The position numbers were made by a program, and so were the translations under genes. Below, piece by piece: positions 1 through 8,532 of a stretch of 64,000 nucleotides of DNA. Each line of letters starts with the position of its first letter. Within the stretch, counting starts at the first letter, position 1. The notes below the pieces were generated by a model that worked only from the letters and a program-made list of their open reading frames with translations, searched no databases and was not told the origin of the DNA. Origin of the DNA: JALZKA01 sp963786495 (GTDB lineage Bacteria; Actinomycetota; Thermoleophilia; Solirubrobacterales; 70-9); the NCBI GenBank assembly GCA_963786495.1, contig CAWAZL010000002.1:1426001-1490000 (forward strand). The letters are read 5' to 3'.

Positions 1-2
1 TC

Positions 3-2009
3 GCCCGTTTCGACCCGGACGTAGTCCACGTCCACGAGCCGGTCGCGCCCGTGGTCGGATGGGACGTCTGCTCCTACTCAGAAGCACCGGTAGTCGGCAC
101 GTTTCACTCCTACTCGACAAAGGCCTGGCCGAACCACGCCGCCTCTTTGATCGGCGCCCGCCGGAAGCTCAACCAGCTCCACGCCAGGATCGCCGTGTCC
201 GAGGCTGCTCGGTGGACGGGCAGGCGCTGGTTCGGGGGCGAGTACGACGTGATCCCGAACGGAGTCGATCTCGCCGCGCCGCCGGCCGAGCCGAAGCCCG
301 AGTCCGATGAGCTACGCGTGCTCTTCGTCGGCAGGGCGGAGGAGCGCAAGGGCCTACCGGTCCTCGTGCGCGCTTTCGAAGCACTCGCCGAGCAGGTTCC
401 CGCCCGCCTGGAGGTCGTCGGAGCGACAACCGACGAGGTCGAAAAGCATCTGAGCGACCCGCGCATCCTGGGACGAATCGACGCGACCGCCAGGGTCGAG
501 CACGACGAGCTCTGGCAGCGGCTCCACCACGCCGACGTCCTCTGCGCGCCCTCGCTTCGAGGCGAGAGCTTCGGAATGATCCTCATCGAGGCATTTGCGG
601 CGGGCACCCCCGTCGTGGCATCCGCGATCGCGGGCTACGCCGAGGTCGTGACCGACGGCGTGGACGGTGTCCTCGTGCCACCCGGAGATCCGCAGCGCCT
701 GGCCGAGGAGCTCCAAACGATGCACCTGGCACCGGAGCGACGACGCGCAATGGGCGAGGCGGCGCGCGAGTCAGCGCGGCCCTACGCGTGGCCTTTGGTC
801 GCCGAGCAGGTCGAGGGCGTCTATGAGCGAGCGCTGGAAGCTGAGCCTGCGAGTGCATGGCGACGACTCGGCCTCGTCCCGATCGACGGCTCGCCACGCG
901 GGCCGGCCCGGCGCATCCCGCCCCTCGCGAGCGAGCCTGCCCGCGCCCGCGCCAGCCTCACTCGCCGCGCGGGACTCGCCGCCGCCGCAGCCGTGGGCGC
1001 CGGGCTCACCTACCTCGCCGTCACGCGCATCGGAATCGGCGAAGTCGCGGACTCCGTCGTCCGCTCCGACCTGAACTGGGTCCTCGCGGCAACCGCGCTG
1101 ATGATCGCCTCGATGCTCCTTCGCGCGGAATCGTGGCTCGCGATCGCGAAGGCGGCGCTGCCGAGCGCGCCGCTTCGCCGCCGGGACGTCACCTCGGCGA
1201 CGATGGTCGGAGTCCTCATGTCGGCGACGCTGCCGGCGCGATTGGGCGAGCCGGCACGCGCAGCGGTCCTGGCCCGGCACCTCGGGAGCGTGCGCAAAAC
1301 CTTCCCCGTCCTGCTCGGCACGCTGGTCTCCCAGACCATCCTGAATCTCGCAGCCCTCGCTTTGCTTGGCCTGATCATCGTCGGCTCCACCGATCTCTTC
1401 TCCGCCGGAACCGAGCACCTCTTCCTTGCGAGCGCCGCGCCCCTCATCCTCGTTGCCGCCGTTCTGATCGCGCCCACCCTCCTGCGGCGAAGCGGCTCGG
1501 GTCGCGTTGCGCAGGTTGCGACCGCCGTGCGCAAAGCTCTCGCCAAGGTCCGCAGCGGCCTCTCGGTCTTTCGCGACCCGCGGAGAGGCTTCGTCGCCAC
1601 CGCGACGCAGCTCGTGGCCTGGGCCTTTCAGCTCTTCGCCTGCCTCCTCCTCTTCTCCGCCCTTGGCCTCGAGGGCGTCGGGATCGGCGCGGCCGCAGCG
1701 GTCCTATTCGCCGTCAACGTCACCGCCGTCGTGCCGGCAACGCCATCGAACATCGGTGTCTTCCAGCTCGCGACCGTCAGCGTGTTGACGACAGGCTTCG
1801 GCGTGAGCGCAGCCGACGCTCTCGCCTACGGAGTGATCCTGCAGGCGGTCGAGATCGCGACCGCCGTCGTGCTTGGGCTGCCGGCGCTGGTCCGCGAGGG
1901 CGTGACCTGGTCCGACATGCGGGCCGGCGCACTCTCGGGCGCGCCAGTCAGTCTTTCATCGCCTACCGCTGGCAGGGCGGCCGAGACGGTCGCTCCTCGT
2001 CTATCCTGA
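3..2009 (+). CDS. GT4 glycosyltransferase fused to flippase-like (UPF0104/LPG-synthase type) membrane domain, 5' end outside window
   Basis: The reading frame is open from base 3 and encodes RFDPDVVHVHEPVAPVVGWD before any possible start, so the gene begins upstream of the window. The first ~290 residues form a GT4 (PimA-like) glycosyltransferase: HVHEP near the N-terminus, GRAEERKG at the start of the C-terminal Rossmann domain, and the E-x7-E nucleotide-sugar motif in GESFGMILIEAFAAGTP (about nt 560-610). After a linker, residues ~305-640 carry about seven hydrophobic segments with LPARLGEPARA, the signature of lysylphosphatidylglycerol-synthase-type flippase domains. Known family role: GT4 enzymes transfer sugars to membrane lipids; the membrane domain may move the product across the membrane. 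That coupling is inference. The stop lies 4 nt before the SAM riboswitch. Confidence 0.85.
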   Translation, partial: ARFDPDVVHVHEPVAPVVGWDVCSYSEAPVVGTFHSYSTKAWPNHAASLIGARRKLNQLHARIAVSEAARWTGRRWFGGEYDVIPNGVDLAAPPAEPKPESDELRVLFVGRAEERKGLPVLVRAFEALAEQVPARLEVVGATTDEVEKHLSDPRILGRIDATARVEHDELWQRLHHADVLCAPSLRGESFGMILIEAFAAGTPVVASAIAGYAEVVTDGVDGVLVPPGDPQRLAEELQTMHLAPERRRAMGEAARESARPYAWPLVAEQVEGVYERALEAEPASAWRRLGLVPIDGSPRGPARRIPPLASEPARARASLTRRAGLAAAAAVGAGLTYLAVTRIGIGEVADSVVRSDLNWVLAATALMIASMLLRAESWLAIAKAALPSAPLRRRDVTSATMVGVLMSATLPARLGEPARAAVLARHLGSVRKTFPVLLGTLVSQTILNLAALALLGLIIVGSTDLFSAGTEHLFLASAAPLILVAAVLIAPTLLRRSGSGRVAQVATAVRKALAKVRSGLSVFRDPRRGFVATATQLVAWAFQLFACLLLFSALGLEGVGIGAAAAVLFAVNVTAVVPATPSNIGVFQLATVSVLTTGFGVSAADALAYGVILQAVEIATAVVLGLPALVREGVTWSDMRAGALSGAPVSLSSPTAGRAAETVAPRLS

Positions 2010-2013
2010 ATGG

Positions 2014-2108
2014 ACCATCGAGAGCGGTTGAGGGGCCTGGCCCGACGACGCCGCAGCAACCCGAACGTGGTGATCCACGGAGCAGGGTGCTACCGCCCGG
2101 AGCGATGG
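2014..2108 (+). promoter_or_regulatory. SAM-I riboswitch upstream of metH
   Basis: This element sits between the glycosyltransferase stop and the metH start. Base pairing seen: P1 CCATCG (2014-2019) with CGATGG (2103-2108); P2 GCGG (2024-2027) with CCGC (2051-2054) and an inner GGG/CCC; P3 CGTGG (2066-2070) with CCACG (2075-2079) around TGAT; P4 GGG/CCC at 2085-2087 and 2096-2098. Conserved SAM-I sequence is present: GAGCGGTTGAGGG, CTGGCCCGA, GCAACC and GGTGCTA. Position before a methionine synthase fits the class. No terminator hairpin with a U-run follows in the 29 nt to the ATG, so control may be at translation (inference). Confidence 0.9.
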
Positions 2109-2137
2109 AAACAGCGTAAAAACGAGCAAGCGAGACC

Positions 2138-5100
2138 ATGGCAGACCGAGACTTCATAGCCGCTACCCGCGATCGCGTCGTCGTCTTCGACGGCGGGATG
2201 GGCGCGACCCTGGAGCAATTCGACCTCACCCCCGAGGACTACGGCGGACTTCAGGGCAAGTGCCACGAGGCGCTGGTCCTCAACCGCCCCGACGTCATCC
2301 AGTCGGTCCACGAGTCGATGCTCGATGCGGGGGCCGAGGTGGTCGAGACGGACTCGTTCCAGGGCTCTCGCTTAAAGCTCGAGGAGTGGGGCCTGGGCGA
2401 GCACACGCTCGAGGTAAACCGCGGAGCCGCGGAAATTGCGCGCAAGGCTGCAGGTCCCGACCGCTTCGTCGCGGGCTCGATCGGCCCGACGGGTTTCCTG
2501 CCCTCCTCGGACGACCCGACGCTCGGCGACATCAGCTTCCGGAAGCTCGTGGAGGTCTTCGAAGAGCAGGCACGTGGCCTCGTCGAGGGCGGCTCCGACC
2601 TGATCATCATCGAGACGGCCCAGGACATCCTGGAGGTAAAGGCGGCGATCTTCGGCGCGCGCGAGGCCTTCAAGGCAACCGGTCGCGAGCTGCCGATCCA
2701 AGCTTCGGTTTCGCTTCTGCCGCAGGGCGGGAAGATGCTCCTCGGCACCGATATCCAGGCGGTGCTGACGACGCTGCACGCCCTCGACGTCGACGTGATC
2801 GGGCTCAACTGCTCGACCGGGCCCGAGGACATGCGCGACGCGATCCGCTACCTGGGGGAGGTGTCGCCGTTGCCCGTCCACTGCATCCCGAATGCCGGGC
2901 TGCCGCTTCAGGGCCCCGACGGCGAGACGATCTTCCCCGAGACGCCCGAGCAGATCTCGAAGGTGCTGGGCGAGTTCGTCGAGCGCCATGGCGTCGGCAT
3001 CGTCGGCGGCTGCTGCGGCACGACGCCGGACCACATCCGCGCGATTGCCGAGCGCGTCTCAGAGCACAAGCTGGGTGAGCGCCCGACCGAGCCGCCGCCG
3101 CTGGTGAGCTCGATGATGACCGCGACGGACCTGGTTCAAGAGCCTCGGCCGACCCTGGTCGGCGAGCGCGTCAACTCCCAGGGCTCGCGCAAGGCCAAGG
3201 AGCTTCTCCTCGCCGACGACTACGACGGCCTCGTGCAGGTGGCCGAAGACCAGGTGAACGGCGGCGCGCACGTCCTCGACATCTGCGTCGCGCTGACCGA
3301 GCGCGCAGACGAGGACGTCCAGATGCGCGAGGTGGTCCAGCGCATCTCGCTGACCCAGCCTGCGCCGATCCAGATCGACTCGACGGAGCCCGAGGTGATC
3401 GAGGCCGCGCTCGAGGCGATCCCCGGCCGCGCGATCGTCAACTCCATCAACCTCGAGGCCGGCCGCGACAAGGCCGACCGCGTGATCCCGATGGCCAAGT
3501 CTCACGGCGCGGCTCTCATCGCGCTCACGATCGACGAGGTCGGCATGGCCAAGACCGGCGAGCGAAAGCTCGAGATCGCCAAGCGCATCACCGAGATCGC
3601 CTGCGACGAGCACGGGCTCGACCGCGAGGCGCTGATCTTCGATGCGCTCACCTTCACGCTCACGACGGGTGACGAGGAGTGGAGGCCCTCAGCCGTCGCG
3701 ACCATAGAGGGAATCAGGGCGATCAAGGAAGGCTTGCCGGGCGTGAAGACGTCGCTGGGCGTCTCCAACGTGTCATTTGGCGTCGGGGTTCCCGCCCGCT
3801 CTGTCCTGAACTCCGTCTTCCTCCACCACTGCGTGGATGCCGGACTCGACCTGGCGATGGTCAACCCCAACCACATCACGCCCTATGGCGAGATCCCCGA
3901 GGCTGAGCGCGAGCTCGCCGACGACCTGGTCTTCAACCGCCGCGAGGACGCGCTGGAACGCTTCATCGCCCACTTCGAGTCCAAGGGCGAGGAGGCCGCC
4001 GACGAGGCCGAGGACCCCACCGCGGACATGGAGCCCGAGGAGGCGCTCCACTGGCACATCCTGCGCCGGAAGAAGGACGGCGTCGAAGGTTGGATCGACA
4101 AGTCAGTCGAGAAGATCGGCGCAGTCCCGACGCTCAACCAGGTGCTGCTGCCGGCGATGAAGGAGGTCGGTGACAAGTTCGGCGCCGGCGAGCTCATCCT
4201 GCCCTTCGTCCTCCAGTCGGCCGAGGTGATGAAGCGCGCGGTCGCCCAGCTCGAGAACTACCTCGAGCGCATGGAAGGTCACACGAAGGGCAAGGTTGTG
4301 ATCGCGACGGTCTTCGGCGACGTCCACGACATCGGCAAGTCGCTGGTCAACACGATCCTGACCAACAACGGCTACACGGTCGTCGACCTCGGCAAGCAGG
4401 TCCCGATCGACACGATCATCGACGCGGCGATCGAGCACAAGGCGGATGCCATCGGCCTCTCGGCACTGCTTGTATCCACCTCGAAGCAGATGCCCGCATG
4501 CATCGGTGAGCTCCACGAGCGCGGCCTCGAGTTCCCGGTGCTGATTGGAGGCGCGGCAATCAACCGCGACTTCGGCCGCCGCGTGCTCTATCCCCGCGGC
4601 AAGGAGTCCGACGAGATCTACGAGCCCGGTGTCTTCTACTGCAAAGACGCCTTCGCCGGGCTCGACACCGTGGATGCCCTTGTCGACGAGGAGGCGCGTG
4701 AGTCGCTGGTGACAAAGTTCCGCGACGAGGCGAAGACGTTCCGCGAGAAGCCGGAGGTCATCGACGACTCACCGCCCACGACTGACGATTCGGTCCGCTC
4801 GGACGTCCGCACGGACGCCGACATCCCCGAGCCGCCGTTCTGGGGCTTCCGCGACGTCGAAGTCGATCTGGCCGAGGTCTACCCCTACCTGGACCGTCAC
4901 GTCCTCTTCAAGCTCCATTGGGGCGGGCGGGGCAACAAGGGCGAGGACTGGCGCCGCATCGTCGAGGGCTATGACGGCGACGAGGGCTTCGCGCCAAAGC
5001 TCGAGCGGATGTGGGCAGAGCAGGACTACCTCCAACCTAAGGTGCGCCTGGGTTACTTCCCGTGCAACTCGGACGGCAACGACCTCGTGGTCTTCGACCC

Positions 5101-5713
5101 GGAAGATCACGATCGCGAGATCGAGCGGTTCACCTTCCCGCGCCAGCCCAAGCACGACCGCATCTGCCTTGCCGACTTCTACCGTCCCATCGACTCCGGC
5201 GAACGCGATGTCGTCGCGCTCCAGGGAGTCACTGTCGGCGCGGAGGTGACGAAGCGGATCGAGGCCCTTGAGAAGGACGGCGAGTTCGCCGAGCAGCTCT
5301 TCGTCCACGGCCTCGGGGTCCAGGCCGCCGAGGGCCTGGCCGAGTGGAACCACTCGCGGATCCGCTCGGACCTGGGCGTTGACGCGGGCCAGGGCCGCCG
5401 CTACTCGTGGGGCTATCCCGCTTGCCCGGACCAGTCCGAGCACGAGAAGCTATGGCGTCTCATGAAGCTCGACGAGCTCGGCATGACGCTCTCGGGCGGC
5501 TACGCCGTCGAGCCAGAACAGTCAACGGTGGCGATCATCGCCCACCATCCGCAGGCCGTCTACTTCGGCATGAAGTCGGGATTCGTCCCGGCTGAGCCGA
5601 AGACGGACGAGCTGATCGCCGGCACTGAGCGCGGCGGCGAGCTGCCACCAGACGACGAGTTCGAGGGTGACGGATCGATCGAGGCCGAGGCCTCGGAAGA
5701 GCCCGTGGCCTAG
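2138..5713 (+). CDS. metH: Cobalamin-dependent methionine synthase MetH
   Basis: Methylates homocysteine to methionine using methyl-tetrahydrofolate via methylcobalamin, in the cytoplasm. At 1191 residues it has the full MetH architecture. The homocysteine domain (~1-310) has the zinc-binding cysteines in LNCSTG (~residue 225) and GGCCGTT (~291). The pterin domain (~335-610) begins near LVGERVNSQGSRKAK. The B12 cap and Rossmann domains (~650-890) carry FGDVHDIGKS (~730), whose His is the lower cobalt ligand. The C-terminal AdoMet reactivation domain (~910-1165) includes RYSWGYPACPD. The ATG start follows the SAM-I riboswitch by 29 nt with only a weak ribosome site. Its expression is therefore probably reduced when SAM is plentiful. 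The final stop overlaps the convergent gene by 4 nt. Confidence 0.97.
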   Translation: MADRDFIAATRDRVVVFDGGMGATLEQFDLTPEDYGGLQGKCHEALVLNRPDVIQSVHESMLDAGAEVVETDSFQGSRLKLEEWGLGEHTLEVNRGAAEIARKAAGPDRFVAGSIGPTGFLPSSDDPTLGDISFRKLVEVFEEQARGLVEGGSDLIIIETAQDILEVKAAIFGAREAFKATGRELPIQASVSLLPQGGKMLLGTDIQAVLTTLHALDVDVIGLNCSTGPEDMRDAIRYLGEVSPLPVHCIPNAGLPLQGPDGETIFPETPEQISKVLGEFVERHGVGIVGGCCGTTPDHIRAIAERVSEHKLGERPTEPPPLVSSMMTATDLVQEPRPTLVGERVNSQGSRKAKELLLADDYDGLVQVAEDQVNGGAHVLDICVALTERADEDVQMREVVQRISLTQPAPIQIDSTEPEVIEAALEAIPGRAIVNSINLEAGRDKADRVIPMAKSHGAALIALTIDEVGMAKTGERKLEIAKRITEIACDEHGLDREALIFDALTFTLTTGDEEWRPSAVATIEGIRAIKEGLPGVKTSLGVSNVSFGVGVPARSVLNSVFLHHCVDAGLDLAMVNPNHITPYGEIPEAERELADDLVFNRREDALERFIAHFESKGEEAADEAEDPTADMEPEEALHWHILRRKKDGVEGWIDKSVEKIGAVPTLNQVLLPAMKEVGDKFGAGELILPFVLQSAEVMKRAVAQLENYLERMEGHTKGKVVIATVFGDVHDIGKSLVNTILTNNGYTVVDLGKQVPIDTIIDAAIEHKADAIGLSALLVSTSKQMPACIGELHERGLEFPVLIGGAAINRDFGRRVLYPRGKESDEIYEPGVFYCKDAFAGLDTVDALVDEEARESLVTKFRDEAKTFREKPEVIDDSPPTTDDSVRSDVRTDADIPEPPFWGFRDVEVDLAEVYPYLDRHVLFKLHWGGRGNKGEDWRRIVEGYDGDEGFAPKLERMWAEQDYLQPKVRLGYFPCNSDGNDLVVFDPEDHDREIERFTFPRQPKHDRICLADFYRPIDSGERDVVALQGVTVGAEVTKRIEALEKDGEFAEQLFVHGLGVQAAEGLAEWNHSRIRSDLGVDAGQGRRYSWGYPACPDQSEHEKLWRLMKLDELGMTLSGGYAVEPEQSTVAIIAHHPQAVYFGMKSGFVPAEPKTDELIAGTERGGELPPDDEFEGDGSIEAEASEEPVA

Positions 5714-6183
5714 CGGCGGTCCAGCGAGAACACCGGGATGAGCCGGTCCTTCGCGTAGACCTGGTAATCCGCGTACGACGGGTAAATCTCGACCAGCTTC
5801 GGCCACGCAAGCTCGCGCTCTTCGCCCTCGATGACCCTGGCCCGGACGGGAATTCGCTCGCTGCCGACCTCGATCTCAGTGTCGGGTGTGGCAACCAGGT
5901 TGTGGTACCAGGCCGGATTCTTGTCGTTGCCGCCCTTGGACGCGACGATCAACCAGCGGCCGTTGTCCTCGAGACCGATCAGGGGGGAGACGCGCTCCGT
6001 TCCGCTCTTCTTGCCGACGTGGTGGACAAGGATGATCGGGGCTCCGCTCCCCGGCATCTTGCCGCCGATGCGTCCGCCGCTCAACCGGTAGGCGACGCGG
6101 TTCAGCGTTGTAACACCTTCGAAGGCTTTCCAGAAGGTTGAGGAATTGGGCGGCTTGGGCATGCTGTCAATGTAGGAGCTCAT
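5710..6183 (-). CDS. Deazaflavin (F420)-dependent nitroreductase family protein, Ddn-like
   Basis: Encodes 157 residues, the usual size for the F420H2-dependent oxidoreductase/quinone reductase family (DUF385, Ddn). Diagnostic stretches are ILVHHVGKKSGTERVSPL in the first half, and ASKGGNDKNPAWYHNLVA followed by VRARVIEGEERE, which in this family form the split-barrel deazaflavin pocket. The family reduces quinones or nitro compounds with F420H2; the substrate here is unknown. The ATG at 6183 overlaps the ATG of the divergent acyl-CoA synthetase (CATG at 6181-6184). A second in-frame ATG at 6162, just before PKPPNSSTFW, is an alternative start that would relieve the overlap. Confidence 0.88.
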   Translation of the reverse strand: MSSYIDSMPKPPNSSTFWKAFEGVTTLNRVAYRLSGGRIGGKMPGSGAPIILVHHVGKKSGTERVSPLIGLEDNGRWLIVASKGGNDKNPAWYHNLVATPDTEIEVGSERIPVRARVIEGEERELAWPKLVEIYPSYADYQVYAKDRLIPVFSLDRR

Positions 6184-7735
6184 GACCCATTCGAGCTACG
6201 AACAAGCCTGTGCCGAGCACTCCTGGGACGTTCCCGAGCGCTACAACATCGCCGCCGACGTCTGCGACAAGCACGACCGGGAAAAGCTCGCGATGGTGCA
6301 CGAGCACTTCGACGGCACGGTGCGCGAGCTCAACTGGGGCGAGATCCAGGATCTCTCAAACCAGGCGGCGAACGTCCTGGCGGACGCGGGCATCAAGCGC
6401 GGCGACCGCGTGGCGGTGGTCCTGCCGGCGACCCCTGAGACGGCGGCGATCTTCTTCGGGACCTGGAAGCTCGGGGCGATGCTGCTCTCGATGTCCGTGC
6501 TCTACGGCGATGACGGCATCAGGCACCGCCTTCAGGACTCACAGCCGCGCGTCCTCGTGACAGACGCCGACAACGCGCCCCGCTTCGAGGACTCCGGCGT
6601 GGAGCTCCTCATCCTGGGCAACGACACTTTCGAGGGCGCCTCCAAGGAGCACGAGACCGCCGACACCGCGGCGGACGATCCCGCGCAGCTCTACTACACG
6701 TCCGGCACGACCGGGATGGCCAAAGGCATCGTCCACGCTCACCGCTACCTCCTCGCCCATGAGGAATTCACGTACTGCCACGAGGTCGAGGACGGCGAGC
6801 GCTTCCACGGGATGGGGGAGTGGGCATGGGCCGCGGGCATCGCGCCGCTCTTGGGACCATGGCGCCTGGGCGCGGTGCAGTGCGTGTACCAGCGCGAGGG
6901 CGGGTTCGACCCCCACAAGCAACTTGACTTCTTGAGCCGGAACGAGGTGACGAACGTGTTCACGACGCCGACGGCGATGCGCGCGATGATGGCCGTGGAC
7001 GGAGCGGGGGAGAAGTATCAGCAGCGCTTTCGCCGCGTCTGCTCGGCGGGCGAGCCGCTGAATCCCGAGGCGATCCGGTGGTTCCGCGAGGAGTACGGGA
7101 TCACCGTTCTCGACTACTACGGCCTGACCGAGTCGTACCCCTTGTGCGCGAACTACCCGTTCATGGACGTGCGAGAGGGTTCGATGGGGAAGCCGATGCC
7201 GGGCTGGGACGTGGCGATCCTCGACGAGGACGAGCAGCCCGTGGCCCAGGGGGACAAGGGTGAGATCTGCCTCCGCGCCCGCTCGAACCCGCATTATCCG
7301 CTCGGCTACTGGCGAAACGACGAGGCGGCCGCTGAGACCTTCGGCGGCGACTGGTTCCACTCGAAGGACGCCGCCTCAGAGGACGAGGACGGCTACTACT
7401 GGTACGAGGGCCGAGCGGACGACGTGATCATCGCCGCCGGCTACCGGATCGGTCCCTTCGAGGTGGAGTCCGCGTGCATCGAGCACGAGGCAGTGCGCGA
7501 GGCCGCCGCCGTCGCCTCGCCCGACGAGGTGAAGGGCCATGTCGTCAAGGCCTTCATCGTCCTGGCCGAGGGCCGCGAGCCTTCAGACGAGCTTGCCGAT
7601 GAGATCAAGCGTTTCGTGCGCGAGCGCTTGTCCGCCTATGCCTACCCGCGGAAGATCGAGTTCACCGGCGAGCTGCCGAAGACGCTGACGGGGAAGATCC
7701 GCCGGATTGAGCTCCGCGAGAAGGAGACCGGCTAG
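6182..7735 (+). CDS. Acyl-CoA synthetase, AMP-binding family (medium-chain/aryl type)
   Basis: ANL-family adenylating enzyme of 517 residues that activates a carboxylic acid with ATP and joins it to CoA. The P-loop-like motif YYTSGTTGMAKG lies near residue 172, the YYGLTESYP motif near 315, the hinge/adenylate-binding YEGRADDVIIAAGYRIGP near 415, and the catalytic lysine region LPKTLTGKIRRIEL at the C-terminus. The overall layout resembles medium-chain (ACSM) and benzoate-CoA ligases more than acetyl-CoA synthetase; the true acid cannot be read from sequence. A GGAG ribosome site lies 4 nt upstream of the ATG. The 3' end overlaps a convergent gene by 74 nt. Confidence 0.92.
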   Translation: MTHSSYEQACAEHSWDVPERYNIAADVCDKHDREKLAMVHEHFDGTVRELNWGEIQDLSNQAANVLADAGIKRGDRVAVVLPATPETAAIFFGTWKLGAMLLSMSVLYGDDGIRHRLQDSQPRVLVTDADNAPRFEDSGVELLILGNDTFEGASKEHETADTAADDPAQLYYTSGTTGMAKGIVHAHRYLLAHEEFTYCHEVEDGERFHGMGEWAWAAGIAPLLGPWRLGAVQCVYQREGGFDPHKQLDFLSRNEVTNVFTTPTAMRAMMAVDGAGEKYQQRFRRVCSAGEPLNPEAIRWFREEYGITVLDYYGLTESYPLCANYPFMDVREGSMGKPMPGWDVAILDEDEQPVAQGDKGEICLRARSNPHYPLGYWRNDEAAAETFGGDWFHSKDAASEDEDGYYWYEGRADDVIIAAGYRIGPFEVESACIEHEAVREAAAVASPDEVKGHVVKAFIVLAEGREPSDELADEIKRFVRERLSAYAYPRKIEFTGELPKTLTGKIRRIELREKETG

Positions 7736-8177
7736 ATGGTGCCTTCTTCGCGGTCCACTTGACCTCACCGGTGTCGCAGTCCTGATCGCCTGACTTCGAG
7801 GCGGTCGGGCCCTGGAAGCGCAGCTCGCCGCTGGCTGAGTTCCCGCTGATCACGCCGTGAACGATGGCGATGTAGCCCTTGCCCGAGTTGTCGAAGCTGA
7901 ACTCGCCTTCGTCCGAGACCCTTGCGGGGATCTTGGGTGAGCCGAAGATCACATCGATCTCTTCGAGGCCCGACTCGCATGCGGCGTCGAGGCGCTTGGC
8001 CTTCGGGTAGTCCACCCTGCGCACGCCCTTCTTGTTCTTGAATACCTTGAAGGTGAATTTGGAGTTCTCGTCGCTGGTCACCGCTCCTTTGAACGAGGAG
8101 ATGGGCGCGGCCGCGGCAACAGGCACCGCAAGCGCAGCCACGAGCACAGCTATGACTACGCCCCCGCGAAGGTCCAC
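7662..8177 (-). CDS. Small secreted protein of unknown function
   Basis: Not a family I recognise. 171 residues from a GTG start. An N-terminal signal peptide is clear (VVIAVLVAALAVPVAAAAP), followed by a beta-rich region with two cysteines (AACESG and DQDCDTG) that could form a disulfide in the mature exported protein. The C-terminal ~25 codons, after VKWTAKKA, become Ser/Arg/Gly-rich and run antisense into the acyl-CoA synthetase gene. One base of frame shift at that point would give an immediate stop at the TAG near 7734, so the natural end may be there and the tail may be a sequence error or recent stop loss. Confidence 0.65.
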   Translation of the reverse strand: MDLRGGVVIAVLVAALAVPVAAAAPISSFKGAVTSDENSKFTFKVFKNKKGVRRVDYPKAKRLDAACESGLEEIDVIFGSPKIPARVSDEGEFSFDNSGKGYIAIVHGVISGNSASGELRFQGPTASKSGDQDCDTGEVKWTAKKAPSSRSPSRGAQSGGSSPSASSAARR

Positions 8178-8192
8178 CCCCTCAATCTAGCC

Positions 8193-8483
8193 TCAATAGC
8201 CGTCGTCGTCTGAGCCTTCCTTCTCGTTCTCGGCGGCCTCGTCCTCGGCCTCGTCGCCGGCGCCTTCGATGGCTTCACCCGCGTCATCCGTCGCCTCGTC
8301 CGCAGCATCGCCCAGATCCCTGGCAGCATCCTCGCCTTCGTCGACGGCATCGCCGGCGGCGTTCTCGATGTCTTCCGAGTCGCCCTTGTCGTCTCCGCAT
8401 CCCGCGGCGGCGACTCCGAAGCCGCCAAGTGCGAGCACGGACGCCGCCACGGCTACGCGCCGGCGCCAAAGCATCTCTTCCAT
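8193..8483 (-). CDS. Small acidic lipoprotein
   Basis: 96 residues: a short basic start (MLWRRRVAVAAS), a hydrophobic core, and a lipobox GVAAAGC, so Cys ~29 is likely lipidated and the protein held on the outer face of the membrane. The mature part is almost entirely Asp, Glu, Ala and Gly with repeated DAADEA-type units, suggesting an extended or helical acidic tail; function unknown. A strong ribosome site (GGAGGAGAACC) precedes the ATG. An 8-bp perfect inverted repeat lies just upstream of it. Confidence 0.7.
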   Translation of the reverse strand: MEEMLWRRRVAVAASVLALGGFGVAAAGCGDDKGDSEDIENAAGDAVDEGEDAARDLGDAADEATDDAGEAIEGAGDEAEDEAAENEKEGSDDDGY

Positions 8484-8496
8484 GAGGTTCTCCTCC

Positions 8497-8524
8497 GGTC
8501 GGTTGCTTGCTAGATCAACCGACC
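8497..8524. promoter_or_regulatory. 8-bp inverted repeat before the acidic lipoprotein gene
   Basis: GGTCGGTT (8497-8504) and AACCGACC (8517-8524) are perfect inverted repeats with a 12-nt loop, in the 49-nt gap between the hydrolase stop and the lipoprotein start. It abuts the lipoprotein ribosome site. It could be an operator or an mRNA hairpin; there is no U-run, so an intrinsic terminator is less likely. Confidence 0.4.
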
Positions 8525-8532
8525 CCTACCCA

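Noticed and set aside
857..2119. 420-codon plus-strand open frame
   Set aside because: Out-of-frame shadow of the glycosyltransferase-flippase gene, and it would run across the SAM riboswitch.
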